Below are positions 56,660 to 64,000 of a stretch of 64,000 bases of DNA, piece after piece. This DNA is from Collimonas antrihumi (GTDB taxonomy: Bacteria > Pseudomonadota > Gammaproteobacteria > Burkholderiales > Burkholderiaceae_D). Under the pieces are notes generated by a model. The model searched no databases. It saw only the letters and a list, made by a program, of their open reading frames with translations, and was not told the origin of the DNA. Location of the stretch: NCBI RefSeq assembly GCF_018304965.1, contig NZ_JAGQED010000003.1, forward strand, positions 124,001 to 188,000, in the 5' to 3' direction. A program made the position numbers and the translations under genes. Within the stretch, counting starts at the first letter, position 1. Each line of letters begins with the position of its first letter.

Positions 56660-57334
56660 ATGAATGATCTTATCCAAACCGTCGCAGTGTATGCCTTGCC
56701 CGTGCTTTTCGCGATTACGCTACATGAAGCCGCGCATGCCTACGCCGCCAGGTATTTCGGCGATTCCACCGCCTATATGCTGGGCCGCATGAGCCTCAAT
56801 CCGATCAAGCATATCGATCCCCTCGGCACCATCCTGATCCCGATATTGCTGTATTTCTCTACCGGCGGCGCCTTTCTGTTCGGCTATGCCAAGCCGGTGC
56901 CGATTAATTTCGGCCAGTTGCGCAAGCCCAAGCGGGATATGGCCTGGGTCGCGCTGGCCGGGCCGGCGGCGAATCTCTTCATGGCATTGGTATGGTTCGT
57001 GCTCTACCAGTTTTCAGTGACGTTTTACGGACCGGAAGAATTTTTTGCGTTGATGGCTAAAGCCGGTGTTCTGGTCAATTTGGCGCTGTTTGCTTTCAAT
57101 CTGTTTCCAATTCCTCCTTTAGACGGGGGGCGCATCCTCACAAGTTTGCTGCCGAATAAATATGCATATCAGTTTGCGAAAATCGAACCATATGGTTTTT
57201 TTATTGTACTGGCACTGCTTTTTATTAAAATCGGTGGTGTATCGTTGTTGTATCTTTGGGTCAATCCGGTTCGTTCGTTCGCGCTTGATTTGCTGCAATT
57301 CATCACGTTGCCAATTTCCTTTTTACTCCGCTAA
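56660..57334 (+). CDS. Site-2 protease-like membrane metalloprotease (M50)
   Basis: The 224-residue protein is a compact M50 protease with zinc motif HEAAH at 22-26 and the second-half motif FPIPPLDGGRIL with D155, both inside membrane helices. Five to six helices are predicted. There is no PDZ domain, unlike RseP. The substrate is unknown. The AT-richer last third (codons ending in T/A after about residue 148) is a local oddity. It sits 11 bases before trpS. Confidence 0.9.
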   Translation: MNDLIQTVAVYALPVLFAITLHEAAHAYAARYFGDSTAYMLGRMSLNPIKHIDPLGTILIPILLYFSTGGAFLFGYAKPVPINFGQLRKPKRDMAWVALAGPAANLFMALVWFVLYQFSVTFYGPEEFFALMAKAGVLVNLALFAFNLFPIPPLDGGRILTSLLPNKYAYQFAKIEPYGFFIVLALLFIKIGGVSLLYLWVNPVRSFALDLLQFITLPISFLLR

Positions 57335-57345
57335 TTTAATCACCC

Positions 57346-58548
57346 ATGTACCCTGACCGTGTTGTCTCTGGTATGCGCCCGACTGGCGCTTTGCATCTTG
57401 GCCACTATCACGGCGCTTTGAAAAACTGGGTGAGGCTGCAATCCGAGCTGCCTTGCCTGTTTTTTGTCGCCGACTGGCATGCATTGACCACCCATTACGA
57501 CGATCCCAGCCAGATCGAAACCAATACCTGGGACATGTTGATCGACTGGCTGGCAGCTGGGGTCGATCCCTCGCAGGCCACGCTGTTCATCCAGTCCAGG
57601 GTGCCGGAACACGCCGAACTGCATTTGCTGCTGTCGATGGCGACGCCGCTGGGCTGGCTGGAGCGGGTGCCGACCTACAAGGATCAGCAGGAAAAACTCG
57701 CCGACCGCGACCTGGCGACCTACGGTTTTCTCGGTTATCCGCTGCTGCAAGCCGCCGATGTGCTGATTTATCGCGCCAGCCAGGTGCCGGTGGGCGACGA
57801 CCAGGTGCCGCACGTTGAAATGATGCGTGAAATCGCCCGTCGTTTTAATCATCTGTACGGCAAGGAAAAGGGCTTTGAAGAAAAGGCCCAGGAAGCCGTC
57901 AAGAAGCTGGGCAGCAAACGTGCCAAGCTCTACAACGAACTGCGCACCGAATTCCAGCAGGAGGGCAGCGAAGACGCGCTAGGCCAGGCCAAGGCTATGC
58001 TGGACGATGCCCAGAACCTGTCGATGATAGATCGCGAACGCTTGTTCGGTTTCCTGGAAGGCAGCCGCAAGCTGATTCTGACGGAGCCGCAAGCGCTGCT
58101 GACGGAAGCTTCGCGTTTGCCGGGGCTGGACGGCCAGAAGATGTCGAAGAGTTATGGCAATGCCATCGCCCTGCGCGAAGACAAGGCTGTGGTCACCAAG
58201 AAGGTCCGCACCATGCCGACCGACCCGGCGCGGGTGCGCCGCACCGATCCCGGCGATCCGGACAAATGCCCGGTATGGCAATTCCACGTTGTGTATACCG
58301 ACGATGCAACCAGGGAATGGGTCACCAAGGGCTGTCGCAGCGCAGGCATTGGTTGCCTTGAATGCAAGCAACCGGTGATCGACGCCATCATCAAGGAACA
58401 AGAGCCGATGCACGAACGCGCCCAGCAGTATCTTGACGATCCGTCACTGGTGCGGGCGATTGTGGCAGACGGTTGCGATCATGCGCGCAAGCTGGCGCAG
58501 GATACGATGCGTGATGTGCGCGAGGCGATGGGCTTGAGTTACAACTAA
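57346..58548 (+). CDS. trpS: Tryptophanyl-tRNA synthetase
   Basis: It charges tRNA-Trp. The 400-residue class I synthetase has HLGH at 17-20 (the HIGH motif) and KMSKS at 265-269. It is longer than the usual 330 residues: an insertion after KMSKS includes GIGCLECK, a Cys pair also found in other long TrpRS. ATG 57346 is used. The repeat copy 4 starts 12 bases after the stop. Confidence 0.95.
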   Translation: MYPDRVVSGMRPTGALHLGHYHGALKNWVRLQSELPCLFFVADWHALTTHYDDPSQIETNTWDMLIDWLAAGVDPSQATLFIQSRVPEHAELHLLLSMATPLGWLERVPTYKDQQEKLADRDLATYGFLGYPLLQAADVLIYRASQVPVGDDQVPHVEMMREIARRFNHLYGKEKGFEEKAQEAVKKLGSKRAKLYNELRTEFQQEGSEDALGQAKAMLDDAQNLSMIDRERLFGFLEGSRKLILTEPQALLTEASRLPGLDGQKMSKSYGNAIALREDKAVVTKKVRTMPTDPARVRRTDPGDPDKCPVWQFHVVYTDDATREWVTKGCRSAGIGCLECKQPVIDAIIKEQEPMHERAQQYLDDPSLVRAIVADGCDHARKLAQDTMRDVREAMGLSYN

Positions 58549-58560
58549 AGTGCGCAGCGG

Positions 58561-58640
58561 CGTCGTCCCCGCGAACGCGGGCACCAAGGTGGGGAATCCA
58601 TTTTATGCAGCTTGGATTCCCGCGTCTGCGGGAATGACGG
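58561..58640. repeat. Interspersed palindromic repeat (copy 4 of 4), trpS-methyltransferase spacer
   Basis: CGTCGTCCCCGCGAACGCGG on the left and TGGATTCCCGCGTCTGCGGG followed by AATGACGG on the right; more diverged than the other copies. In one frame it reads VPANAGT...WIPASAGMTG, so it can falsely extend the next gene. Confidence 0.85.
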
Positions 58641-58669
58641 GCGATTTAAATAATTTATGTAGCCTGTTT

Positions 58670-59338
58670 ATGCAACCTGTGCAACCCGTGCAACCCGACC
58701 TGGCCAGGGATGACATCTTGATAAATGCAGTCCCGCTAAATCTAGTCTCACCTTGGGTCAGCCGCTTCGGCGGCTTGATACCGGCTGGTACCGTGCTGGA
58801 CCTGGCTTGCGGCAATGGCCGTCATGCTCTGTGGCTGGCGCAGCGAGGCCTGCAGGTGCTGGCGGTTGATCGCAATCCGGAATTGCTGGCCGAGATCGAC
58901 GCTGCCGGCATAAGCGATATCGCTACGCGCCAGATTGAGCTGGAAGCCGGCCCCTCGGATGCGCTTGCGGCACTATTCCAGTCCCGTCGGTTCAGCGCCG
59001 TGGTGGTGACCAACTACCTGCATCGGCCCTTGTTTCCTGCGATACTGGAAAGCGTGGCAGAGCAGGGCGTCTTGCTCTATGAAACGTTTGCCGCCGGTAA
59101 TGCGCAATTTGGCAAGCCGTCCAATCCTGATTTTTTGCTGCAGCCTGGCGAATTGCTGGACTTGCTGGCCGCCGATACGGCCAATACGGGCAGCAACTGG
59201 CGCGTGGTGGCCTTTGAGGATGGCTATGTGGAAGGGCCGAAACCGGCTATGGTGCAGCGGATATGCGCCATTAAGGGGGCCACTAAGGGCTCCGCTAAGG
59301 GTGCCGCCAGCGCAGCTTCAAGCTTGCGTACCGCGTAA
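58670..59338 (+). CDS. SAM-dependent methyltransferase
   Basis: The 222-residue protein has the class I motif I VLDLACGNGRHALWLAQRG (about 43-61), motif II LAVDRNPELL, and a later VVVTNYLHRPLF strand. It resembles TehB-like/UbiE-like small methyltransferases; the substrate is unknown. I chose ATG 58670 (MQPVQPVQPDL). The open frame extends upstream to 58550 only because it reads through the palindromic repeat. The C terminus has a KGATKGSAKGAAS low-complexity tail. Confidence 0.82.
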   Translation: MQPVQPVQPDLARDDILINAVPLNLVSPWVSRFGGLIPAGTVLDLACGNGRHALWLAQRGLQVLAVDRNPELLAEIDAAGISDIATRQIELEAGPSDALAALFQSRRFSAVVVTNYLHRPLFPAILESVAEQGVLLYETFAAGNAQFGKPSNPDFLLQPGELLDLLAADTANTGSNWRVVAFEDGYVEGPKPAMVQRICAIKGATKGSAKGAASAASSLRTA

Positions 59339-59478
59339 GCAGTTTGGTTCAGGGTGTAGGCGGGTTGCTTGATATTTCCATGTGGCAATTGTATTTGTAA
59401 ACTGATTTACAAGCTGAAATAACCCATAGCCACGGCGATCCGCTACAATCAGTCTTTTATTTTTTAGCATTCACGATC

Positions 59479-60357
59479 ATGATCAAGGGCAGCATTGTTG
59501 CAATCGTTACTCCCATGCACACTGACGGCGGTCTCGACCTGCCAGGTTTGCGAAAGCTGATTGACTGGCACATCGCAGAAGGAACCGACGCCATCGTCAT
59601 CGTCGGCACTTCAGGCGAGTCGCCGACGGTCACGGTGGAAGAGCACTGTGCCCTGATCAAGCTGGCGGTCGACCACGCGGCCAAACGGATTCCTATCATT
59701 GCCGGCAGCGGCGGCAATTCCACGGCAGAGGCGATTCAGCTGACCCGTTTTGCCAAGGAAGCCGGCGCCGATGCATCGCTGCAGGTTGTGCCTTACTACA
59801 ACCGGCCGACGCAAGAAGGCATGTACCAGCATTTCAAGAAAATCGCCGAGTCGGTCGATTTGCCGGTCATTTTGTACAATGTCCCCGGCCGTACCGTGGC
59901 GGACATGAGCAACGAGACCATCCTGCGCCTGGCGCAAGTGCCTGGCATTATCGGCGTCAAGGATGCAACCGGCAATATCGGCCGCGGCTCGGATCTGATT
60001 CGCCTGGCGCCGGCCGATTTTGCTGTCTATTCCGGCGATGACGCTACCGCAATGGCGCTGATGTTCTGCGGCGGCAAGGGTAATATTTCGGTAACTGCCA
60101 ACGTCGCGCCACGCGATATGCACCTGTTGTGCGTCGCCGCGATGAACGGAAATGTTGCTGAAGCTGTCAAACTGAACAACAAGCTTTTGCCGCTGCATAA
60201 TAAATTGTTTGTTGAACCGAATCCTCTGCCCGTGAAATGGGCGCTCACAGAGATGGGCATGATGTCTGACGGTATCCGTTTGCCGTTGGTGCCGCTGGCC
60301 GCCGAGTTTCATGAAACGGTGCGGGCGGCGCTGCGTGAATCGGGTGTATTAAAATAA
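59479..60357 (+). CDS. dapA: 4-Hydroxy-tetrahydrodipicolinate synthase
   Basis: DapA condenses pyruvate with aspartate semialdehyde in lysine and peptidoglycan precursor synthesis. The 292-residue TIM-barrel protein has the Schiff-base lysine K161 (IGVKDATGN), Y133 (YNVPGR) and the GTSGESPTV segment near 43-51, all in standard positions. It is followed by bamC in the order known from Escherichia coli (dapA-bamC). Confidence 0.97.
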   Translation: MIKGSIVAIVTPMHTDGGLDLPGLRKLIDWHIAEGTDAIVIVGTSGESPTVTVEEHCALIKLAVDHAAKRIPIIAGSGGNSTAEAIQLTRFAKEAGADASLQVVPYYNRPTQEGMYQHFKKIAESVDLPVILYNVPGRTVADMSNETILRLAQVPGIIGVKDATGNIGRGSDLIRLAPADFAVYSGDDATAMALMFCGGKGNISVTANVAPRDMHLLCVAAMNGNVAEAVKLNNKLLPLHNKLFVEPNPLPVKWALTEMGMMSDGIRLPLVPLAAEFHETVRAALRESGVLK

Positions 60358-60415
60358 GCTGCGCTGACAGGCGTTTTCCCTAGAACTTCTCTCGTTTTTT
60401 TGATCCTGTATCCAC

Positions 60416-61591
60416 ATGACTATTCGCAAGAACATTTCATCGACTCAAATCAGTCTCACACAACGTAGCGCTGTCATCGCCTTGGCGCTAGCAGGTCTGG
60501 CAGGATGCTCGTCGATCAGTTCGGTGCTCGAGCCGGATCGCATCGATTATAAAAGCGCAGGCAAGGTGACGGCGCCAAAACTGGATATCCCTCCTGATCT
60601 GACTCAGTTGCAGCGCGAAAATCGTTATGCGATTCCTGAAGCGAATGCAGGCACTGCGACCGCTTCCGGCTACAACCTCGACCAGAGCGTTCGCCCGGCC
60701 GCAGCTGCCGCAGCGATTGCACCTAACGCTACTCCCGACATGCACATCGAGCGCGATGGTTCGCAGCGCTGGCTGGTGGTCAATGCAAGCCCGGAAAGCC
60801 TGTGGCCTAAGGTCAAGGATTTCTGGCAGGACTCTGGCTTCCTGATCAATATCGAGAATTCGGAAACCGGTGTGATGGAAACCGACTGGGCTGAAAATCG
60901 CGCCAAGATTCCGCAGGATTTCGTTCGCAACACGCTCGGCAAGGTATTCGATTCGCTGTATTCGACCGGTGAGCGCGACAAGTTCCGCACCCGCCTGGAA
61001 CGCGGACCGAATGGCACTACCGAGATTTACATCAGCCAACGTGGCGCGGAAGAAGTGTTGTCCGGTGCGCAAAAGGAATCGAGCATCTGGACTGCACGTC
61101 CTTCCGATCCGCAGTTGGAAGCTGAATTCCTGTCGCGCCTGATGGTGCGTCTGGGCAGCGACGAAGTGAAGGCCAAGGCTGCGGTCGCCAATGCGCCATC
61201 GTTGCATGCACGCTCCAAGCTGGTCAAGAACGCTGCCGGCGATTACGTGCAGGTTGATGAAGGATTCGACCGCGCATGGCGTCGTGTCGGGCTGGCGCTG
61301 GACCGCGTCGGCTTCACCGTGGAAGACCGCGACCGTACGCAAGGTACTTACTACGTACGTTATGTCGATCAGGATGCCGATGCCAAGAACAAGAAATCGG
61401 ACAAGGGTTTCTTCGCCAAGATTTTCAGCAGCTCGGATAGCGACAAGGCGAAAAATGCGGCTAGTTACCGTATTCTGGTCAAGGGTACTGATGCCGGCAG
61501 CCAGGTTGCCGTGTTGAACAAGGATGGCAAGCCTGAACTGTCGAAAACTTCCGACAAGATCCTGGCTTTGTTGAACGAACAGCTGAAGTAA
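60416..61591 (+). CDS. bamC: Outer membrane assembly lipoprotein BamC
   Basis: BamC is a lipoprotein of the BAM complex that inserts beta-barrel proteins. The 391-residue product has a signal peptide with lipobox LAGC (C31), then a flexible segment with RIDYKSAGK and PKLDIPPDL, which binds BamD in E. coli. Two helix-grip domains follow (about 105-215 and 260-390). It directly follows dapA. Confidence 0.92.
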   Translation: MTIRKNISSTQISLTQRSAVIALALAGLAGCSSISSVLEPDRIDYKSAGKVTAPKLDIPPDLTQLQRENRYAIPEANAGTATASGYNLDQSVRPAAAAAAIAPNATPDMHIERDGSQRWLVVNASPESLWPKVKDFWQDSGFLINIENSETGVMETDWAENRAKIPQDFVRNTLGKVFDSLYSTGERDKFRTRLERGPNGTTEIYISQRGAEEVLSGAQKESSIWTARPSDPQLEAEFLSRLMVRLGSDEVKAKAAVANAPSLHARSKLVKNAAGDYVQVDEGFDRAWRRVGLALDRVGFTVEDRDRTQGTYYVRYVDQDADAKNKKSDKGFFAKIFSSSDSDKAKNAASYRILVKGTDAGSQVAVLNKDGKPELSKTSDKILALLNEQLK

Positions 61592-61670
61592 GCTGGCCGC
61601 CAGTCGTAAAGACGCAATGCGGAACCATGGTTAACGCTACCAGGAAGCTGCCAGGAACCAGGAACTACTC

Positions 61671-62447
61671 TTGAAATTCGCAAGTCTGGGTAGTGGTAGC
61701 GAAGGCAATGCATTGCTGATTTCAGCAACATCAGGCAGCACGACTACTAACGTGATGCTTGATTGCGGCTTTGGCATTCGGGAAACCGAACGCCGCCTGG
61801 CCCGCCTGGGTCTGGATGGCGCCGCACTCTCCGCAATTATCGTCACCCACGAGCATCAGGACCATATCGGCGGCGTTTTCAAATTCGCTCGTCGTCATCG
61901 CTTGCCGGTGTGGCTCACCTACGGTACTTACCAAGCTTTGCGTCAGGACAGCACCAACGATGTCGCGGTTAATTTTTGCCGCGACGGCGATCGCTTCGCC
62001 ATCGGCGATCTTCAATTGATTCCCTATACGGTTCCGCACGATGCGCGAGAGCCGGTGCAATACGTGGCAACCGACGGCGATCGCCGGCTCGGCGTGCTGA
62101 CCGACGCCGGCAAGCTTACCGAACATCTGGTGCAAGTCCTCGGCGGTAGCGATGCGCTGGTGCTGGAATGCAATCACGATCGGCAGATGCTCAGCGATTC
62201 GGCTTATCCGCCATCGCTCAAGCGTCGTATCGGCGGCCAGTACGGGCATTTGTCGAATGATGTTGCGCGTGAAATCCTGGCGGCGCTGGATCAGTCGCGT
62301 TTGCGCAAGGTAGTCGGTGCGCACCTGAGTGTGCGTAACAATTTACCGGAGTTGGCGTACGCGGCGCTGTGCGGTGCGCGTCATAGTGAATTGGTGGAAG
62401 TGACGATCGCGTGCCAGGAAGAGGGCTTCGACTGGATCGAGATGTAA
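61671..62447 (+). CDS. MBL-fold metallohydrolase (YycJ type)
   Basis: The 258-residue protein has the binuclear metal motif HEHQDH at 60-65, a DCGFGIRETERRL segment, DAGKLTEH and LECNHDRQML. These match the YycJ/WalJ-like branch of single-domain MBL hydrolases, often regarded as exonucleases. Start is TTG 61671 with AGGAA six bases upstream. It is followed by a bidirectional terminator. Confidence 0.88.
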   Translation: MKFASLGSGSEGNALLISATSGSTTTNVMLDCGFGIRETERRLARLGLDGAALSAIIVTHEHQDHIGGVFKFARRHRLPVWLTYGTYQALRQDSTNDVAVNFCRDGDRFAIGDLQLIPYTVPHDAREPVQYVATDGDRRLGVLTDAGKLTEHLVQVLGGSDALVLECNHDRQMLSDSAYPPSLKRRIGGQYGHLSNDVAREILAALDQSRLRKVVGAHLSVRNNLPELAYAALCGARHSELVEVTIACQEEGFDWIEM

Positions 62448-62531
62448 GGAAAGTGGTGCGTGACGTGTGAAGCTGTCAATTGCCGTGAGGCGCGAACTTC
62501 ATCCGAAATTTTCGACAATAATTTCGATAAT

Positions 62532-62562
62532 AAAAAAGCCGACCCAGGGGTCGGCTTTTTTT
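62532..62562. terminator. Bidirectional intrinsic terminator
   Basis: AAAAAAGCCGACCC pairs with GGGTCGGCTTTTTT around AG. It lies between the convergent MBL gene and the lipoprotein gene and can serve both. Confidence 0.93.
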
Positions 62563-62575
62563 AAGCAACCAATGA

Positions 62576-62890
62576 TTACTTGGAAGCAGCAGGAGCGGCA
62601 GCAGCTTTAGCAGCGTCAGCAGCAGCGTCAACAGCTGTGTGAGCAGCATCAGCGGCAGCGGAACCAGCAGCAGCAGCGGAACCAGCAGCAGTTGCAGCGT
62701 CAGCAGCAGCCGAACCAGCGGCAGTTGCAGCAGCAGCAGCGTCGGATGCAGCGGATGCAGCAGCGTCAGCGGCAGCAGGAGCAGCAACGGATGCAGCAGG
62801 AGCAGCGTCAGCGGCAGGAGCTTCGTCTTTTTTGCCGCAAGCAGCCAGAGTCAGAGCCAACAGGGATGCGATCAACAGTGTTTTTTTCAT
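62576..62890 (-). CDS. Small alanine-rich lipoprotein
   Basis: The 104-residue product starts at ATG 62890 with AAGGAA upstream. A lipoprotein signal peptide ends LTLAAC (C18), followed by GKKDEAP and then an almost pure Ala/Asp/Ser/Thr/Gly region to the end, built from AADAA, AASAA and AAGSAA units. Such sequence is predicted to be helical or disordered. It recalls small outer-membrane lipoproteins and Ala-rich envelope proteins of Oxalobacteraceae. The function is unknown. The DNA is a degenerate GCA/GCT repeat, prone to length change. Confidence 0.75.
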   Translation of the reverse strand: MKKTLLIASLLALTLAACGKKDEAPAADAAPAASVAAPAAADAAASAASDAAAAATAAGSAAADAATAAGSAAAAGSAAADAAHTAVDAAADAAKAAAAPAASK

Positions 62891-63450
62891 GAATGTTCCT
62901 TCAGTAGTAATCAAAAATTTTGCGATGAATAATTACCGGTAATTATCGCTCTACAGGATGTTTTCGCAGTGCTTTGCCGGGACTGCGCATCGCGATGCAA
63001 CAAAAACTTTCCAGCTCAGAATTATAGCTGGAATTTGTTAAATATGACATTAACGGTTTGCTATTTGGTAAGAATTTGTATCAATGCAACAGCGCTTTCA
63101 GAGGTGCTGGTAACCGCTTCTATTTCGCTGGCGGGTGCGATTCACTGCGTTCGTTCAAAATTGCCGCCGAAAACACATTCGCCGTCGTTGCATGGCGACT
63201 CCCGGCAGATATGTTGAGATACATACATTTCGCAGCTGATTTGTTAAATAATGTCACTTGCAGATAATATTTATGCAAATCGGATTAAGTAATCCCGTAT
63301 TTGTTTTATTGTTAATGACATTAAAATAAAGTCTTATTCAAAATATTATGTATTCTATTTCAATGTTTTAAGAGAATATCTTCTTTCTCTTATGCCTATT
63401 TAAACATCAGCCATAAAATCCTGATTTTATTGTTTTTATACCTGACGCGC
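62891..63450. other. AT-rich intergenic region
   Basis: About 560 bases with no supportable gene. The part nearest the lipoprotein gene is its promoter region; 63240-63440 is strongly AT-rich, with a TAAGAGAA / TTCTCTTA inverted repeat at 63369-63392. Short open frames at 62969-63267 lack start signals and coding character. Confidence 0.6.
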
Positions 63451-64000
63451 TCAGCCTAGCGTAATCCAGCCGTCTTCATACCAGGTGTAGAGCGCTTCAA
63501 GCACGTCGGTCGAGACTTTGGCGGCGGCTTCGCTGTCGAGCCGGCGCTGGTCTGCCAGCAATGTCAATGATGTTTTGTCGGCACGTCCGGCGGCGAATGA
63601 CTCGCCATTGATAAATACATGCTTGCCGCGATACAGCATCTGGGTTTTGCGTGAAAGCGCCACGCCGCGTTTGTTTAATGCGGCGGTAAAGCGCGCCAGC
63701 GTCAGCGGCCGCGCCGGCGATTCGAAAAATACGTTGGCTTTCGGTTCGGACAGATATTCGCCGACAAAAATGGCAATATCGTCGTCGGTGAAACGGACTT
63801 TATTGAGTTCATCCGAGATTTGCGCCAGCATGCTGCCACTGATTTCCGCCGGATGCTTGCTGGGTTCCAGGTCGGGATCGGCATAGCGCCCCGGCAGGTC
63901 GATGGAATCCGCCATGAACTGCAGGAACGCTTCACCCAACTCCTGGAATGGCGGGGCGCGGAAACCGATCGAATACGTCATGCATTCGCCGATTGCGGTG
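63451..64000 (-). CDS. roxA: 50S ribosomal protein L16 arginine 3-hydroxylase (RoxA/YcfD), C-terminal part
   Basis: A JmjC/cupin 2OG-Fe oxygenase of the ribosomal oxygenase family. The gene runs off the right edge, so its N terminus and most of the iron site are missing. The visible frame starts AIGECMTYSIGFRAPPFQEL, the conserved end of the JmjC domain, and continues through a helical dimerisation part and a C-terminal winged-helix-like part (GKHVFINGESFAAG, then TDVLEALYTWYEDGWITLG). This layout matches YcfD of E. coli. An in-frame ATG at 63981 is internal to the protein. Confidence 0.85.
   Translation of the reverse strand, partial: TAIGECMTYSIGFRAPPFQELGEAFLQFMADSIDLPGRYADPDLEPSKHPAEISGSMLAQISDELNKVRFTDDDIAIFVGEYLSEPKANVFFESPARPLTLARFTAALNKRGVALSRKTQMLYRGKHVFINGESFAAGRADKTSLTLLADQRRLDSEAAAKVSTDVLEALYTWYEDGWITLG

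Noticed and set aside
62969-63267. Two overlapping short plus-strand frames in the AT-rich spacer
   Set aside because: No start signals, mixed composition and no recognisable motif.

Overview
The window is a contiguous stretch of a betaproteobacterial chromosome. The order tpiA - secG - tRNA-Leu(GAG) - nuoA to nuoN - DUF2818, the prpBC-acnD-prpF propionate operon, and the run yciO - M50 protease - trpS - dapA - bamC - metallo-beta-lactamase all point to Burkholderiales. Oxalobacteraceae (the Collimonas/Herbaspirillum/Janthinobacterium neighbourhood) is my best guess, by inference only. The sequence is GC-rich coding DNA with short AT-rich spacers. There is no prophage, integron or CRISPR array.

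Layout. 1-1.6 kb: the 3' end of a PLP-dependent threonine/serine dehydratase, then tpiA and secG. 1.7-17.3 kb: tRNA-Leu and the complete 14-gene complex I operon (nuoA-N) plus DUF2818. Three of its spacers (nuoD/E, nuoF/G, nuoI/J) each hold a different palindromic repeat. 17.4-26.3 kb: a Nudix hydrolase, ETF-ubiquinone oxidoreductase, a hotdog thioesterase, a PAS-LuxR regulator divergent from a succinyl/3-oxoacid CoA-transferase pair, an alpha/beta hydrolase, RidA and a synthetase-type RelA. 26.4-27.3 kb: tRNA-Val(CAC) and a small toxin-antitoxin-like pair whose toxin frame has no usual start codon. 27.3-37.4 kb: propionate catabolism. PrpR faces prpB-prpC-acnD-prpF across a textbook sigma-54 promoter. 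Isocitrate lyase follows behind a perfect 18-bp palindrome. Together these make a C2/C3 assimilation block.

37.5-44.3 kb: small proteins, a stomatin-like protein, and an iron-uptake operon (TonB receptor, PiuC hydroxylase, second 2OG-Fe oxygenase) with Fur-box-like sequence upstream. 44.3-44.5 kb: a 168-bp IS4-type miniature element flanked by a 13-bp near-identical direct repeat and carrying a second repeat inside it. 45-48 kb: a patatin lipase, an alpha/beta hydrolase and a PHP-domain phosphatase. 48.2-53.6 kb: an alternative heme-copper oxidase cluster resembling coxMNOP, with a cytochrome-c-fused subunit II, subunit I, two subunit-III genes and a small subunit IV. It is followed by an SLC13-type transporter and htpX. 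55.9-64 kb: housekeeping genes (yciO, M50 protease, trpS, methyltransferase, dapA, bamC, MBL hydrolase), an alanine-rich lipoprotein and the 3' part of the ribosomal-protein hydroxylase roxA.

The functional theme is respiration and its carbon supply. I see no clear new defence or biosynthetic system. The observations most worth checking are non-coding: the density and variety of palindromic repeats in operon spacers, the composite IS4-type element, the sigma-54 and palindromic control sites, and the toxin lacking a start codon.
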